This document shows positions 34,076-43,233 of a stretch of DNA of 47,871 nt, piece after piece (the first letter of the stretch is position 1; each line of letters opens with the position of its first letter). Origin of the DNA: UBA509 sp038729325. GTDB taxonomy: Archaea; Thermoplasmatota; Thermoplasmata; Thermoplasmatales; Thermoplasmataceae. Position numbers and translations under genes: made by a program. The stretch lies in assembly GCA_038729325.1 (NCBI GenBank), contig JAVYSG010000002.1:1-47871 (forward strand). Direction: 5' to 3'. The notes below the pieces were generated by a model. That model was not told the origin of the DNA, made no database searches, and worked only from the letters and a program-made list of their open reading frames with translations.

Positions 34076-34179
34076 CCAGATTCTGAATTATGGCCTCATG
34101 GTGGTGAATTTTCCATTAGATGGAACAATCACACCAGAAAATGGAATCATGCACAGCAGGATACTCGGGATGATTGAGC

Positions 34180-36165
34180 ATGGAAGTAAGAAATGTCACA
34201 GTAATCGGATCAGGTGAGATGGGCCATGGAATAGCAGAGATAATGGCCATAAATGGTTACAACGTTGGACTGGAGGACGTCTCCCAGGAAATTCTTGGGC
34301 ATGCCATGGAAAATATCAGGAAAAGCCTGTCTAAGCTTCATGATAAGGGACAGGTGAAGGACACCGTTGAGGCAGTGATGTCACGTATAACTGCCTGTAC
34401 TTCTCTGGAAGAATCCGTAAAAGGCGCCGACCTTGTGATCGAGGCTGTTCCTGAGATTGAAGACCTGAAAAAGAAGGTGTTCAAGGACATTGAAAAATTC
34501 AGCAGAAGGGATACTATTCTGGCTTCGAACACTTCCAACATCAGGATATCAGATATAGCTGCGGGCCTGAAAGAACCCAATCGAGTTGCCGGTCTTCATT
34601 TTTTCAACCCTCCGGTTCTTCTGAAACTTGTCGAAATTATTAAGGGTGAAAAAACCTCTGACAGCACCATTGATATCCTGTATAATCTTGTGAAGAGCCT
34701 TAATAAATATCCAATAAGGGTAATGAAGGACATACCCGGATTCGTGGTGAACAGGGTCAATGCACCTGGCACGCTTCTGATGTGCCTGCTTGTCGACAGC
34801 GGAACTGTCGGCGTAGAGGAACTGGATGCTTTCATGAAGAAACAGGGGTTCCCAATGGGTCCATTTGAACTGGCCGATTATGTTGGGGTGGACGTAGCAT
34901 ATCATTCCCTTGAATACTTCGCCAGAACAGTAAATCCGGATTATGGCAGATGCAGCCTGTTCGCCGGCTTGTACAGCAAAAAACATCTGGGAATGAAAAC
35001 TGGCAGGGGCTTCTACGACTGGTCAGGTGGAAGACCGGTGATTCATCCTGAAAAGGCAACGGACAAGATTACCCCACTGGATTTTTATGCAGTGGAGATC
35101 AACGAGGCAGTGAAACTGGTGGAGTTGGGAGTTGCGTCCCCTGAGGACATAGAAACGGGTGTAAGGTTCGGGCTGAACAGGAAGTACGGCCCGGTTACGG
35201 AAGCAAAGGATATTACAAATGACCAGGTACTGGCGAAACTGGAGGAACTGGGAAAGAAATTCAACAATTCTGTCTTTGAACCAGCGGAATCAATTAAGAA
35301 TGGAAGGATGAAAGCTGTTCTGGGTCTCGAGGCTCAGGCGCACGAATCAGTGACTACCGTTAAAAATAGCGATCTCACAGCTGACATGGGGTCCGATTTC
35401 AGGAACATCGTTCTTGAAAGGCCGGAGAAGAGGATCGCAAGGATTATATTTAACAGGCCGAAGTACAACACCATCAGCTCGGATCTTCTCGGAGAACTTG
35501 AAACTGCACTTAGAATGCTGTGGAATGAACGCGAGGTATCAGTAATAATAATAACTGGAAAGGGACCAATTCTTTCTGCAGGAGCAGACCTGAAGGAATT
35601 CACCATGAGCAGCTATGAATTCATGGAATCTTCAAGAAGGGGAGAACGTATATTCGAAATGCTGTCTGATATGCCCAAACTCACAATGGTGGTCATGAAG
35701 GGCTTTGCACTTGGAGGTGGATTCGAGATGTCACTGGCCTGTGATATGCGTGTTGGCACCGAGGATGTGAAGATGGGTTTCCCGGAAGTGAACCTTGGTC
35801 TTGTTCCCGGATGGGGAGGTTCTCAGAGGCTCGCACGCATAGTCGGTCTGGGGAGAGCCATGGAGCTTACGGTTACCGGTAAGCGGATAAGTGGAAAAGA
35901 GGCATACGCAATGGGTATACTTAACATGGTGGCAGAGGATGCAGACAGGGCAGCCCTTGAGTATGCAAAATCAATAGCGCAAAAATCCGCTCCGATCTCC
36001 ATAGCTCTGATAAAGAGGCTCCTGAACAAGGGAAACACAGTGCCACGGGATGTTGGTCTCGAGATGGAGGCCTTCGCGGCCGGAGTTGCATTCTCCACCG
36101 AAGATCTGAAGGAGGGAATTTCCGCTTTCTTTGAAAAGAGGGAGCCCGGATTCAGGGGAAAGTGA
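34180..36165 (+). CDS. fused 3-hydroxyacyl-CoA dehydrogenase / enoyl-CoA hydratase
   Basis: The 661-aa bifunctional enzyme performs two beta-oxidation steps. Residues 1 to about 300 form the dehydrogenase: NAD motif VIGSGEMGHGIAEIM, SNTSNIRISDIA and HFFNPPVLLKLVE with the catalytic histidine, and the C-terminal domain with GFVVNRVNAPGTL. Residues about 405-661 form the crotonase: ILSAGADLKEF, GFALGGGFEMSLACD and MGFPEVNLGLVPGWGG. These include both glutamates used in water addition. The domain order matches archaeal crotonyl-CoA hydratase/3-hydroxybutyryl-CoA dehydrogenase fusions of the Sulfolobales. It starts with ATG at 34180, right after an in-frame TGA, and its stop overlaps the thiolase start. 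Confidence 0.94.
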   Translation: MEVRNVTVIGSGEMGHGIAEIMAINGYNVGLEDVSQEILGHAMENIRKSLSKLHDKGQVKDTVEAVMSRITACTSLEESVKGADLVIEAVPEIEDLKKKVFKDIEKFSRRDTILASNTSNIRISDIAAGLKEPNRVAGLHFFNPPVLLKLVEIIKGEKTSDSTIDILYNLVKSLNKYPIRVMKDIPGFVVNRVNAPGTLLMCLLVDSGTVGVEELDAFMKKQGFPMGPFELADYVGVDVAYHSLEYFARTVNPDYGRCSLFAGLYSKKHLGMKTGRGFYDWSGGRPVIHPEKATDKITPLDFYAVEINEAVKLVELGVASPEDIETGVRFGLNRKYGPVTEAKDITNDQVLAKLEELGKKFNNSVFEPAESIKNGRMKAVLGLEAQAHESVTTVKNSDLTADMGSDFRNIVLERPEKRIARIIFNRPKYNTISSDLLGELETALRMLWNEREVSVIIITGKGPILSAGADLKEFTMSSYEFMESSRRGERIFEMLSDMPKLTMVVMKGFALGGGFEMSLACDMRVGTEDVKMGFPEVNLGLVPGWGGSQRLARIVGLGRAMELTVTGKRISGKEAYAMGILNMVAEDADRAALEYAKSIAQKSAPISIALIKRLLNKGNTVPRDVGLEMEAFAAGVAFSTEDLKEGISAFFEKREPGFRGK

Positions 36166-36170
36166 GTGCG

Positions 36171-37352
36171 ATGGATGCATATGTTGTGGATTTCATGCGA
36201 ACAGCTTTTTCAAGGTCAAGGCCAAGGGAGCCGGAGAAGGATGTCTTCAACAGCATACGAATGGACGAAGCTGTGGCTTTGCTGATCAAGGAACTCGTTG
36301 TGAGGACCGGAATAAATCCCCATGAGATTGATGATGTCATAACCGGTTGCGCATTTCAGGTCGGAGAAAACTGGCTGTACGGAGGGAGAATGCCGGTGCT
36401 TCTGGCAGGTCTTCCCGTGGAGGTGCCGGCAATGGCTATTGACAGGCAGTGTTCTTCGTCGATGGCTGCTGTTGCATCAGGTGCATTTGAGGTCATGTCC
36501 GGCAACTCCAGGGTAGTTCTGGCTGGGGGAATGGAGCACATGACCCATGTTCCAATGGGAAACAATCCCATGGTAGCGTATAATGAGAAGCTTCTGACGG
36601 ACCCGGCTTACCAGGAATACCACATGGACGTTGGCTTCAACATGGGCCTCACGGCAGAAAAGCTTGCCAGGAGGGAGGACATAACAAGGGAAGAGATGGA
36701 CCGGCTGGCATTCAGAAGCCACAAGCTGGCTGCGGATGCACTAGACAGGGGATGGTTCAGGGATGAGATCCTGCCACTGAACGTGAAACAGAACGGTAAC
36801 GACCTCAGTGTGGACATGGATCAGAGCATAAGGAAGGATACCACAATGGAGGCACTGAGATCGCTGAAGCCTGCATTCAGCCAGAATGGCCTTGTAACGG
36901 CAGGTAACTCATCGCCTCTGAATGCCGGTGCATCCATGCTCATGGTGATGGATGAGAATACAATGGACAGATACGGCATCAGGCCCATGGCCAGGATAGT
37001 ATCTTTCGGGTGGGCAGGAGTTGACCCCAGCGTCATGGGAGAGGGTCCCGTGCCCGCAACCAGGAAGGCACTTAAGAAAGCAGGTCTCTCAGTGGATGAC
37101 ATAGATTACTGGGAGATCAATGAGGCATTCGCAGTTGTGGTTCTCAATGCCATAAAGAAGCTTGGAATAGATCCTGAAAGGGTCAACATACATGGCGGTG
37201 CAATAGCCATTGGTCACCCTCTGGGTGCAACAGGTGCAAGACTTGTTGGCACTCTTTCAAGAATACTGAATGAAAAGAAGGCTCATTATGGTGTTGCAAC
37301 ACTCTGTGTTGGCGGCGGACAGGGATATACGACCGTGCTGGAAAGGGTGTGA
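36171..37352 (+). CDS. acetyl-CoA acyltransferase (thiolase)
   Basis: The 393-aa degradative-type thiolase has the nucleophile Cys94 (DRQCSSSMAAV) and GGMEHMTHVP. It also has the conserved NEAFAVVVLNA, the catalytic histidine in AIGHPLGATGARL, and the second active cysteine in ATLCVGGGQG. It cleaves 3-ketoacyl-CoA to acetyl-CoA. The start could be ATG at 36171 or GTG at 36162, the latter overlapping the preceding stop. Its codons over 37033-37324 are identical in DNA to a paralogue 8 kb away. It is coupled to the acyl-CoA dehydrogenase downstream. Confidence 0.94.
   Translation: MDAYVVDFMRTAFSRSRPREPEKDVFNSIRMDEAVALLIKELVVRTGINPHEIDDVITGCAFQVGENWLYGGRMPVLLAGLPVEVPAMAIDRQCSSSMAAVASGAFEVMSGNSRVVLAGGMEHMTHVPMGNNPMVAYNEKLLTDPAYQEYHMDVGFNMGLTAEKLARREDITREEMDRLAFRSHKLAADALDRGWFRDEILPLNVKQNGNDLSVDMDQSIRKDTTMEALRSLKPAFSQNGLVTAGNSSPLNAGASMLMVMDENTMDRYGIRPMARIVSFGWAGVDPSVMGEGPVPATRKALKKAGLSVDDIDYWEINEAFAVVVLNAIKKLGIDPERVNIHGGAIAIGHPLGATGARLVGTLSRILNEKKAHYGVATLCVGGGQGYTTVLERV
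37033..37324 (+). repeat. 292-bp block identical to 45204-45495 (copy 1)
   Basis: The C-terminal part of the thiolase gene here matches the same segment of the second thiolase base for base, with sharp boundaries and clear divergence on both sides. Synonymous positions are also identical. It lies in the same orientation as its partner. Confidence 0.97.
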
Positions 37353-37354
37353 AG

Positions 37355-38500
37355 ATGGATTTCAGTCTTCCGGAAGCGGTTGAAAGGAAAAGGAAGAAGA
37401 TCAGGGAATTTGCCCTGAAGGAATTTACTGAAAGTAAAAAGCGGTACTATGATGAAAACGAGAAATTCCCATTTGAGATACTGCACATGGCACTGGACAA
37501 TAAACTCATTGACTTTGCAAATCCGTGGGAGTTCATGGTGGCGATTGAAGAGCTCTTCAGGGTTGATCCCGGGCTTGGCAACTCAATAATATCCTACGCA
37601 TTCGGTTCTGAAATACTGAAGCTGTACGGGAATGAAGACCAGAAGGCCAGATACCTTGATCCTGTACTCAGGGGAGAGAAGATCATGGCGCTGGGAGTCA
37701 CGGAGCCCGTTGCAGGAAGCGACGTTGCCGGCATTGCAAGCAGGATTGAGAGGGAGCCTGGAGGAGACTGGCTGCTCAATGGATCAAAGATGTTCATAAC
37801 CAACGGAACAGTTGCCGATCTGTATCTGGTACTTGCCAGGAGCGAACCCTCAGAATCCGGAGATCAGCGGCACCGGAATATGACACTCTCCATAGTTGAG
37901 CCAAGATGGGAGGGCTTCAGCAGGACAAAACTCACCGGAAAACTGGGCGTCCGGGCTACAGATACAGCGGAGCTGGTCTTCAGCAATGTCAGGGTGCCTG
38001 CAGGAAACATCGTTGGAGAACCGGGGAAGGGATTCTACTACGTGATGAAATTCTTTGATATATCCCGGGTGTACATATCAGCCCAGTCGGTAGGCATTGC
38101 GCATGGTGCTCTTGATGCCATTGTGGAAAGATCAAGGACAGACCCGGAATTTGCATCAAGGGAGGGAATTCAATTCACCATCTCTGAAATTGCAACGCGA
38201 ATAGACGCAGCAAGGCTGCTTACCTACAGGGCTGCATCGCTTCTTTTCAATTTCAATCCGGATCCGGTATTTACCAGCATGGCAAAATACTATGCCGCCG
38301 AAACAGCTACATACGCTGCGGAAACAGCCATGAAGGTGCTGGGCATGGACGGGGCTGTAACGTCTCTTGAACGGCTGTTCAGGGATGCCAAAATAATGGA
38401 GATATGGGAAGGTTCCAGTGAAATTGAGAAACTGGTCATTTACCGCATGTTCATGAAAAAGGAGGGAGAAGAAAATGGACGAAGAACACAGGATACTTGA
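37355..38500 (+). CDS. acyl-CoA dehydrogenase (catalytically complete)
   Basis: The 381-aa FAD enzyme oxidises acyl-CoA to 2-enoyl-CoA. It has MALGVTEPVAGSDVAG (substrate/FAD loop), FITNGTVAD, the G-helix KFFDISRVYISAQSVGIAHG, and IMEIWEGSSEIEKL with the catalytic base Glu352 (the MCAD-like site). The C-terminal helices are complete. ATG at 37355 is chosen; a GTG at 37349 overlapping the thiolase stop is possible. It overlaps the following dehydrogenase gene by 26 nt, pointing to a common complex. Confidence 0.93.
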   Translation: MDFSLPEAVERKRKKIREFALKEFTESKKRYYDENEKFPFEILHMALDNKLIDFANPWEFMVAIEELFRVDPGLGNSIISYAFGSEILKLYGNEDQKARYLDPVLRGEKIMALGVTEPVAGSDVAGIASRIEREPGGDWLLNGSKMFITNGTVADLYLVLARSEPSESGDQRHRNMTLSIVEPRWEGFSRTKLTGKLGVRATDTAELVFSNVRVPAGNIVGEPGKGFYYVMKFFDISRVYISAQSVGIAHGALDAIVERSRTDPEFASREGIQFTISEIATRIDAARLLTYRAASLLFNFNPDPVFTSMAKYYAAETATYAAETAMKVLGMDGAVTSLERLFRDAKIMEIWEGSSEIEKLVIYRMFMKKEGEENGRRTQDT

Positions 38501-39521
38501 ATCAATGGTGCATGAATTTGTTCAGAAAGAGATTCAGCCTCTCTCAAAGGACATAGAACTCACAGGTATTCCAGAAGGGCTGATACGGAAACTTGCAGAT
38601 CAGGGATTCATGGGAGCAATTGTCCCGGATCGCTTTGGTGGATCCAATATGGACAGGGCCGGATACTCAATTCTTCTGAGAGAAATTGCCATGGAAAGCC
38701 CATCGGTAGCGTTCCACATAATGATGCAAAACACCTTTGCCGCAAATATCCTTATGGCAAATCCAGAAATGGGCAGCATTATTTCCGAAATATCAAAGGG
38801 CCGGATGAATGTGTCTTTCTATCTGCCTGATCTTGTCGGATTTGACAATTCAGGAAAACTCGCTATCAGGGATAATCACATCACGGGAACACTGAGTGCG
38901 TTCCTAAACTCAAGACCTGATGCGTGCATTGTACCGGTGGCCAATGAGGGTTATTTTCTTGTGCATGAAGGCTTTACTGCCAGTGAACGCAGCGAACAGC
39001 TTGGACTGAGGGGCATGGCAATGTCAGCAATGGAATTCAACTCCTCGCTTGACAGATGCCAGAGGATTGAAATCAACACAGGTAGCATTATTGAATCAAG
39101 TTATCTCCCGCTGGCTGCAATAGCCACAGGTATATCAAGAGGATCTCTTGCAAAGGCCATATCATACGCCGGTCAGCGTGAAGCGTTTCATCACAAACTG
39201 AGGGATTTTCAGGCAATAGCTTTCGGCCTATCAAGGGCCAGTTCCCAGATTGACATGATTGACAGCCACCTTCTTTATCTCTCATCCACAGAGAGGGATG
39301 CCAGAAGAGAACTCATGCTTAAGATTTCCGCATTTGACTTTGCTCTTGAAGCCTCCAAACTTTCGCTGCAGGTGCATGGAGGATACGGATATTTGCTCGA
39401 TTTCGGGGTTGAAAAATACTACAGGGATGCCATGTTCATTGCGGCGATCACAGGCAATTACTCTGCAGAGAGAGAAAAATTATCATCTCTCATATTTGAA
39501 ACAAAGGCGGGCTGGATATAA
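38475..39521 (+). CDS. divergent acyl-CoA dehydrogenase lacking the catalytic glutamate
   Basis: The 348-aa protein is clearly of the acyl-CoA dehydrogenase fold: LADQGFMGAIVPDRFGGSNMD, AIATGISRGSLAKAISYAGQREAFHHKLRDFQAIAFGLS, and LQVHGGYGYLLDFGVEKYYRDAMF. Where the partner has IWEGSSEIE, this protein has ITGNYSAERE, so the catalytic glutamate position reads Thr. No replacement glutamate is visible in the alternative helix G position. It is shorter and has a weaker middle domain. Overlap with the complete enzyme gene suggests an alpha/beta heteromer in which this subunit is non-catalytic. It could instead be a solo enzyme with an unusual base. Confidence 0.84.
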   Translation: MDEEHRILESMVHEFVQKEIQPLSKDIELTGIPEGLIRKLADQGFMGAIVPDRFGGSNMDRAGYSILLREIAMESPSVAFHIMMQNTFAANILMANPEMGSIISEISKGRMNVSFYLPDLVGFDNSGKLAIRDNHITGTLSAFLNSRPDACIVPVANEGYFLVHEGFTASERSEQLGLRGMAMSAMEFNSSLDRCQRIEINTGSIIESSYLPLAAIATGISRGSLAKAISYAGQREAFHHKLRDFQAIAFGLSRASSQIDMIDSHLLYLSSTERDARRELMLKISAFDFALEASKLSLQVHGGYGYLLDFGVEKYYRDAMFIAAITGNYSAEREKLSSLIFETKAGWI

Positions 39522-39581
39522 CTCCGGCCGCAAGCTTTTCATCTGGCCTGTGCACACCAGCATCTAAGTGCCTCTACGATT

Positions 39582-40358
39582 TCATGTTATTGAAAGGCCG
39601 CCATCAATAACGTATGTCTGCCCCGTGATGTAGGAGGATTCTTCTGATGCCAGAAAGAGAACAAGCTTTGCAATCTCTTCAGGGTTCCCGAGTCTTGAGA
39701 TGGGCGTTCTCCTGCTTACTGACTGTACAAAATCCTCGAACCTGATGTTGGAGGCATCGGTGAACCGCCGCGGCATTGAAGTGCTGATCCATCCGGGTGC
39801 AATTGCATTTGCCCTGATGCCCTGCTTACCGTATTCTACGGCTATGGATTTTGTGAGCATGATGAGGCCAGCCTTGGAAACAGAGTATGGCATACCTGTT
39901 GGTATCGGTATCATGCCGCCGATTGAGGCCATGTTTACGATGACACCTCCATGGTGCTCAATCATTGCAGGTATAGCATGCCTGCTCATGAGCCAGGCAC
40001 CTCTCAGGTTTACACCCATGATCCTGTCAAACTCATCGACACTGGTTTCAGCCAGGAGACGCGGCTCGCTGCTGTCAACTCCGGCATTATTCACCAGGAC
40101 ATCAAGACCGTGAAATTTTTCAATTGCAAAATTCACTGCAGCTGCGCAGCTTGAATCCTGTGACACATCTGTTCGGACAAATTCCGCGGAACCTCCAGAA
40201 TCTCTTATGAGGCGGGCAGTTTCCCGGCCGGTCTGCTCGGAAAACTCGGAGACCACCACATGTGCCCCTTCGTGAGCAAGAAGCAGTGCGGTACTCTTTC
40301 CTATGCCACTTCCCGATCCTGTAACCATTGCAACCTTACCTTTCAGCCCTTCCACCAT
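39582..40358 (-). CDS. short-chain dehydrogenase/reductase
   Basis: The 258-aa classical SDR has TGSGSGIG (residues 13-20), NNAG near 90-93, Ser145, and Tyr158/Lys162 in YSVSKAG. FVRTDVSQD suggests an NAD(H)-type acidic/polar pocket rather than a strict NADP site, which is a weak inference. The C-terminus VIDGGLSIT is typical. It is most like 3-oxoacyl-ACP reductases and glucose dehydrogenases; the substrate is open. ATG at 40358 is preceded by GGTGATT. Three AGTTAA copies lie in its upstream region (40385-40410). Confidence 0.88.
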   Translation of the reverse strand: MVEGLKGKVAMVTGSGSGIGKSTALLLAHEGAHVVVSEFSEQTGRETARLIRDSGGSAEFVRTDVSQDSSCAAAVNFAIEKFHGLDVLVNNAGVDSSEPRLLAETSVDEFDRIMGVNLRGAWLMSRHAIPAMIEHHGGVIVNMASIGGMIPIPTGMPYSVSKAGLIMLTKSIAVEYGKQGIRANAIAPGWISTSMPRRFTDASNIRFEDFVQSVSRRTPISRLGNPEEIAKLVLFLASEESSYITGQTYVIDGGLSIT

Positions 40359-40515
40359 ATGAATCACCACAGATTACGTCTTTCAGTTAACAGTTAATCC
40401 CTGTAGTTAAGCTTTGAGAATTCGTGGCGCCTGTATGAAATGCCGGTATCCAGTTCAATGAGGTGTGAACTTGGGTTTGTCTGTGAAAATAGATGAGTAC
40501 TTTTTCTCTTTGAAA

Positions 40516-40525
40516 ATTTTAAATA
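40516..40525 (+). promoter_or_regulatory. TATA box of the acyl-CoA ligase gene
   Basis: ATTTTAAATA lies 22-31 nt before the ATG at 40547, fitting a leaderless transcript. Confidence 0.65.
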
Positions 40526-40546
40526 CAAAATGCTAATAAGTTTTAT

Positions 40547-42151
40547 ATGACAGAATATGACTATCAACTTAACCTGAAAAATCTGTTTCCAGCTGCTCTG
40601 TGGGAACATCCGGACCAGGAAATTGTCTACAGGGAAATATCAAGATACCGGCTAAAGGAATTCTACGATAGGGTTGGCAGACTTGCAAGTGCTCTTTCAG
40701 AAATAGGTGTGAAGCCCGGCGACAAGGTTGCCGTGCTGGACTGGGATACAAACAGATACATGGAGGCTTATTATGCCATTCCCATGATGGGAGCAATACT
40801 GCACACGGTCAACATAAGATATCCTCCCGAACTGATTTTCTATACGATGCAGCATGCCGAAGACAAATATGTCATAGTGAGCGATGAATTCCTCCCGCTT
40901 CTTGAGAAAACCTCCAACCTGTTCAACTTCATCAAGGGCTGGGTAGTCCACTCTGACACCAACAGGGATGTGAAAACCTCACTGTACAAATCATATAGTT
41001 ATGAGGACCTGATGAAATCGCAGGAACCCTATAATTTTCCTGACCTGAATGAAAACACGACGGCAACAATATTTTACACTTCTGGAACAACCGGCCTCCC
41101 GAAAGGTGTAACGTTTACACACAGGCAACTGGTTTTGCAGGCATCAGCAAATGCACTCATAGGAACAAAGGCTCCGTTTCACCTGAATGAGAAGGATGTA
41201 TACATGAGCCTTGTACCAATGTTTCATGTACATTCGTGGACGATGCCATATTTCATCCTGTTATCAGGGAACAAATATGTACTTCCTGGAAGGTTTGATG
41301 TGAAGAGGATTCTTGAACTGGTGAAAAATGAGCACGTCACGTATTCCTTCATGGTGCCCTCCATACTTTACATGATTCTGACACATCCTGAGATTGAATC
41401 ATATGCAAAATACCTTGACGGCTGGAAGGTCTCAGTGGGAGGTTCGGCCCTACCAAAGGGGCTGGCACAGATGGCACAGAAATTCGGCATCTACACCATA
41501 GGAGGATATGGGTTGTCCGAAACCTGTCCGGTTCTGACAACATCGGTTTTCAACAGAAAAGTGCTGGATATGAAGAGTGAGGATGAGAGGATTGACTACA
41601 GGATAGGCACGGGTCTCCCTCTCCCATTCGTAAACCTGAGGGTGGTCGGCACCAATGGAAAGGATGTTGCATGGGACAACTCATCCATAGGTGAGATCAT
41701 TGTGAGGGCACCATGGCTCACGAAAGGGTACTATAAAGACGAGGAAAGGACTGCAGAACTCTGGAGGGACGGATGGCTGCATACCGGCGATCTTTCAGTT
41801 GTAGATTCTCTGGGTTATCTTCACATAGTTGACAGAGAAAAGGATGCCATAAAGAGTGGTGGAGAATTCATTCCATCGCTTCTCCTTGAAGACATTATCT
41901 CCCTTATGCCAGGCGCGGGAGAGACGGCTGTTGTCGGGAAGCCTGATCCCAAGTGGGGTGAAAGACCGGTTGCATTTCTTACCAGGAAAGGAAACCTGGA
42001 TCCAGCCATGGTAAAGGATTATCTTGCGGATCAGGTGAAGTCAGGAAGGATTCAGAAATGGTGGGTTCCAGATGATATCATATTCGTGGATTCCATGCCA
42101 AAGACCAGTACCAACAAGATAGACAAGAAAGAACTGAGGAAGAAATTATAA
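40547..42151 (+). CDS. AMP-forming acyl-CoA synthetase (fatty acid/carboxylate-CoA ligase)
   Basis: The 534-aa adenylate-forming enzyme activates carboxylic acids to acyl-CoA with ATP to AMP. It has the AMP motif IFYTSGTTGLPKGVTFTH, GYGLSETCP, GWLHTGDLSVVDSLGYLHIVDREKD (Asp and Arg of the hinge) and the C-terminal catalytic lysine in PKTSTNKIDKKELR. The context of beta-oxidation genes points to a medium or long-chain fatty acid. The start ATG follows a strong TATA box. It converges on the alcohol dehydrogenase gene. Confidence 0.93.
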   Translation: MTEYDYQLNLKNLFPAALWEHPDQEIVYREISRYRLKEFYDRVGRLASALSEIGVKPGDKVAVLDWDTNRYMEAYYAIPMMGAILHTVNIRYPPELIFYTMQHAEDKYVIVSDEFLPLLEKTSNLFNFIKGWVVHSDTNRDVKTSLYKSYSYEDLMKSQEPYNFPDLNENTTATIFYTSGTTGLPKGVTFTHRQLVLQASANALIGTKAPFHLNEKDVYMSLVPMFHVHSWTMPYFILLSGNKYVLPGRFDVKRILELVKNEHVTYSFMVPSILYMILTHPEIESYAKYLDGWKVSVGGSALPKGLAQMAQKFGIYTIGGYGLSETCPVLTTSVFNRKVLDMKSEDERIDYRIGTGLPLPFVNLRVVGTNGKDVAWDNSSIGEIIVRAPWLTKGYYKDEERTAELWRDGWLHTGDLSVVDSLGYLHIVDREKDAIKSGGEFIPSLLLEDIISLMPGAGETAVVGKPDPKWGERPVAFLTRKGNLDPAMVKDYLADQVKSGRIQKWWVPDDIIFVDSMPKTSTNKIDKKELRKKL

Positions 42152-42159
42152 TCAGATTT

Positions 42160-43233
42160 TCAGAAAACAACAACCTGCCTCCCCAGTGCCCTTCCCTCTT
42201 CCAGGTCCTGGATTCCCTGTGAAGCTTGATCCAGTGTGATCCTTGCACTGACAGGCTTCCTGTAGTCTATCAGTCCCCTCCTGGAAAGAGAGATGACCTC
42301 CTGCTGTTCAGCCAGGGTTCCCACATAAGATCCCGTTACAGTCTTTTCCATTGATACTGTAAAGAAGGGGGAAAGCGATTCCTGTTCAGTGGTTCCCATC
42401 AGTCCAACCATTACGTATATCCCCTCCTTTGAAAGAAGTCTGCTGTATATTGAAAGTGTACCCTTTCCCACAAGGTCAATGACGCCACCAAGCCTGGAAC
42501 CACCAACGATCTCAGTTATTCTCCTGTAAACATCATCAGTTCTGGAATTAACCGTGGCATCCATCTTCACAATTTTATCCGCAAATTCTATGGAATCGTT
42601 TCTTATGTCCACTCCGATTACATTTACCTGTGGAAATAATATCCTGATGTACTGCAGTGCATATGAACCAAGGCCTCCAAGGCCCACAACTGCCACATAA
42701 TCATCCGGTTCAAGTGCAGTGGAAAGTTTCTTTACAGCGCGATATGTTGTCAGCCCTCCACATGACATTGGAGCAAGTGCAGGAAGGTCTGTTATGCCAT
42801 TCGCATTCACAAGGTATCTGTAGTGTGAAGCAAGAAAATATTCCTGAAATCCGCCGTAAGTGTTTATGCCTGGGGCAACAGGCTTATCGGGTATATTTGT
42901 GAGCCCCCGGATTGTATACCGATCATCCTCCAGCCACTGCCATGGATATACAATGACAGCATCGCCGATTCTGACCCTCTCCGGCACGCTTTCCCCCTTG
43001 GCCACTACTGTTCCGGATATCTCGTGGGAAGGTATGTGAGGAAGCTTTCCCGGTGCACCGCCTCTATACCATATCCCTTCCCATACATGCACATCGCTGT
43101 GGCATATGCCCGCACCACTGACCTTCACAAGAACCTGGTCACCTGTGGGCAGAGGGGTATCAGTCTCACCCATTTCCAGAGGTGCTTTAAATTTAGTCAG
43201 GAATGCCGCCCTGTGTTTTTCAGGAATATTCAT
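42160..43233 (-). CDS. zinc-type medium-chain alcohol dehydrogenase without structural-zinc cysteines
   Basis: The 357-aa MDR enzyme has catalytic-zinc ligands Cys44 (GICHSDVHVWEG), His70-Glu71 (IPSHEISG) and Cys158 (MSCGGLTTY). The Rossmann motif VVGLGGLGS is at residues 183-190 and Asp209 (VIGVDIR) indicates NAD use. The loop that normally carries four cysteines for the structural zinc (after VIVYPW, residues 95-128) has none. It may be an alcohol dehydrogenase, or an acryloyl-CoA-type reductase, which archaea also draw from this family. The start is ATG at 43233. It converges on the ligase gene. Confidence 0.87.
   Translation of the reverse strand: MNIPEKHRAAFLTKFKAPLEMGETDTPLPTGDQVLVKVSGAGICHSDVHVWEGIWYRGGAPGKLPHIPSHEISGTVVAKGESVPERVRIGDAVIVYPWQWLEDDRYTIRGLTNIPDKPVAPGINTYGGFQEYFLASHYRYLVNANGITDLPALAPMSCGGLTTYRAVKKLSTALEPDDYVAVVGLGGLGSYALQYIRILFPQVNVIGVDIRNDSIEFADKIVKMDATVNSRTDDVYRRITEIVGGSRLGGVIDLVGKGTLSIYSRLLSKEGIYVMVGLMGTTEQESLSPFFTVSMEKTVTGSYVGTLAEQQEVISLSRRGLIDYRKPVSARITLDQASQGIQDLEEGRALGRQVVVF

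Larger units (their letters stand above)
33855..34179. other. 325-nt intergenic region with the promoter of the beta-oxidation operon
   Basis: No gene of convincing length lies here. Two A/T-rich boxes at 34018-34043 precede a tandem 9-nt repeat (ACATGATTT twice, 34058-34075). The leader to the ATG at 34180 is about 110 nt, long for this genome, and contains short ATG-started frames, one ending after five codons. An in-frame TGA at 34171-34173 excludes an earlier start for the dehydrogenase. Confidence 0.5.

Noticed and set aside
34098..34217. 39-codon frame in the leader of the beta-oxidation operon overlapping the dehydrogenase start
   Set aside because: No ribosome binding site and no coding pattern distinct from chance; kept only as a remark on the leader.
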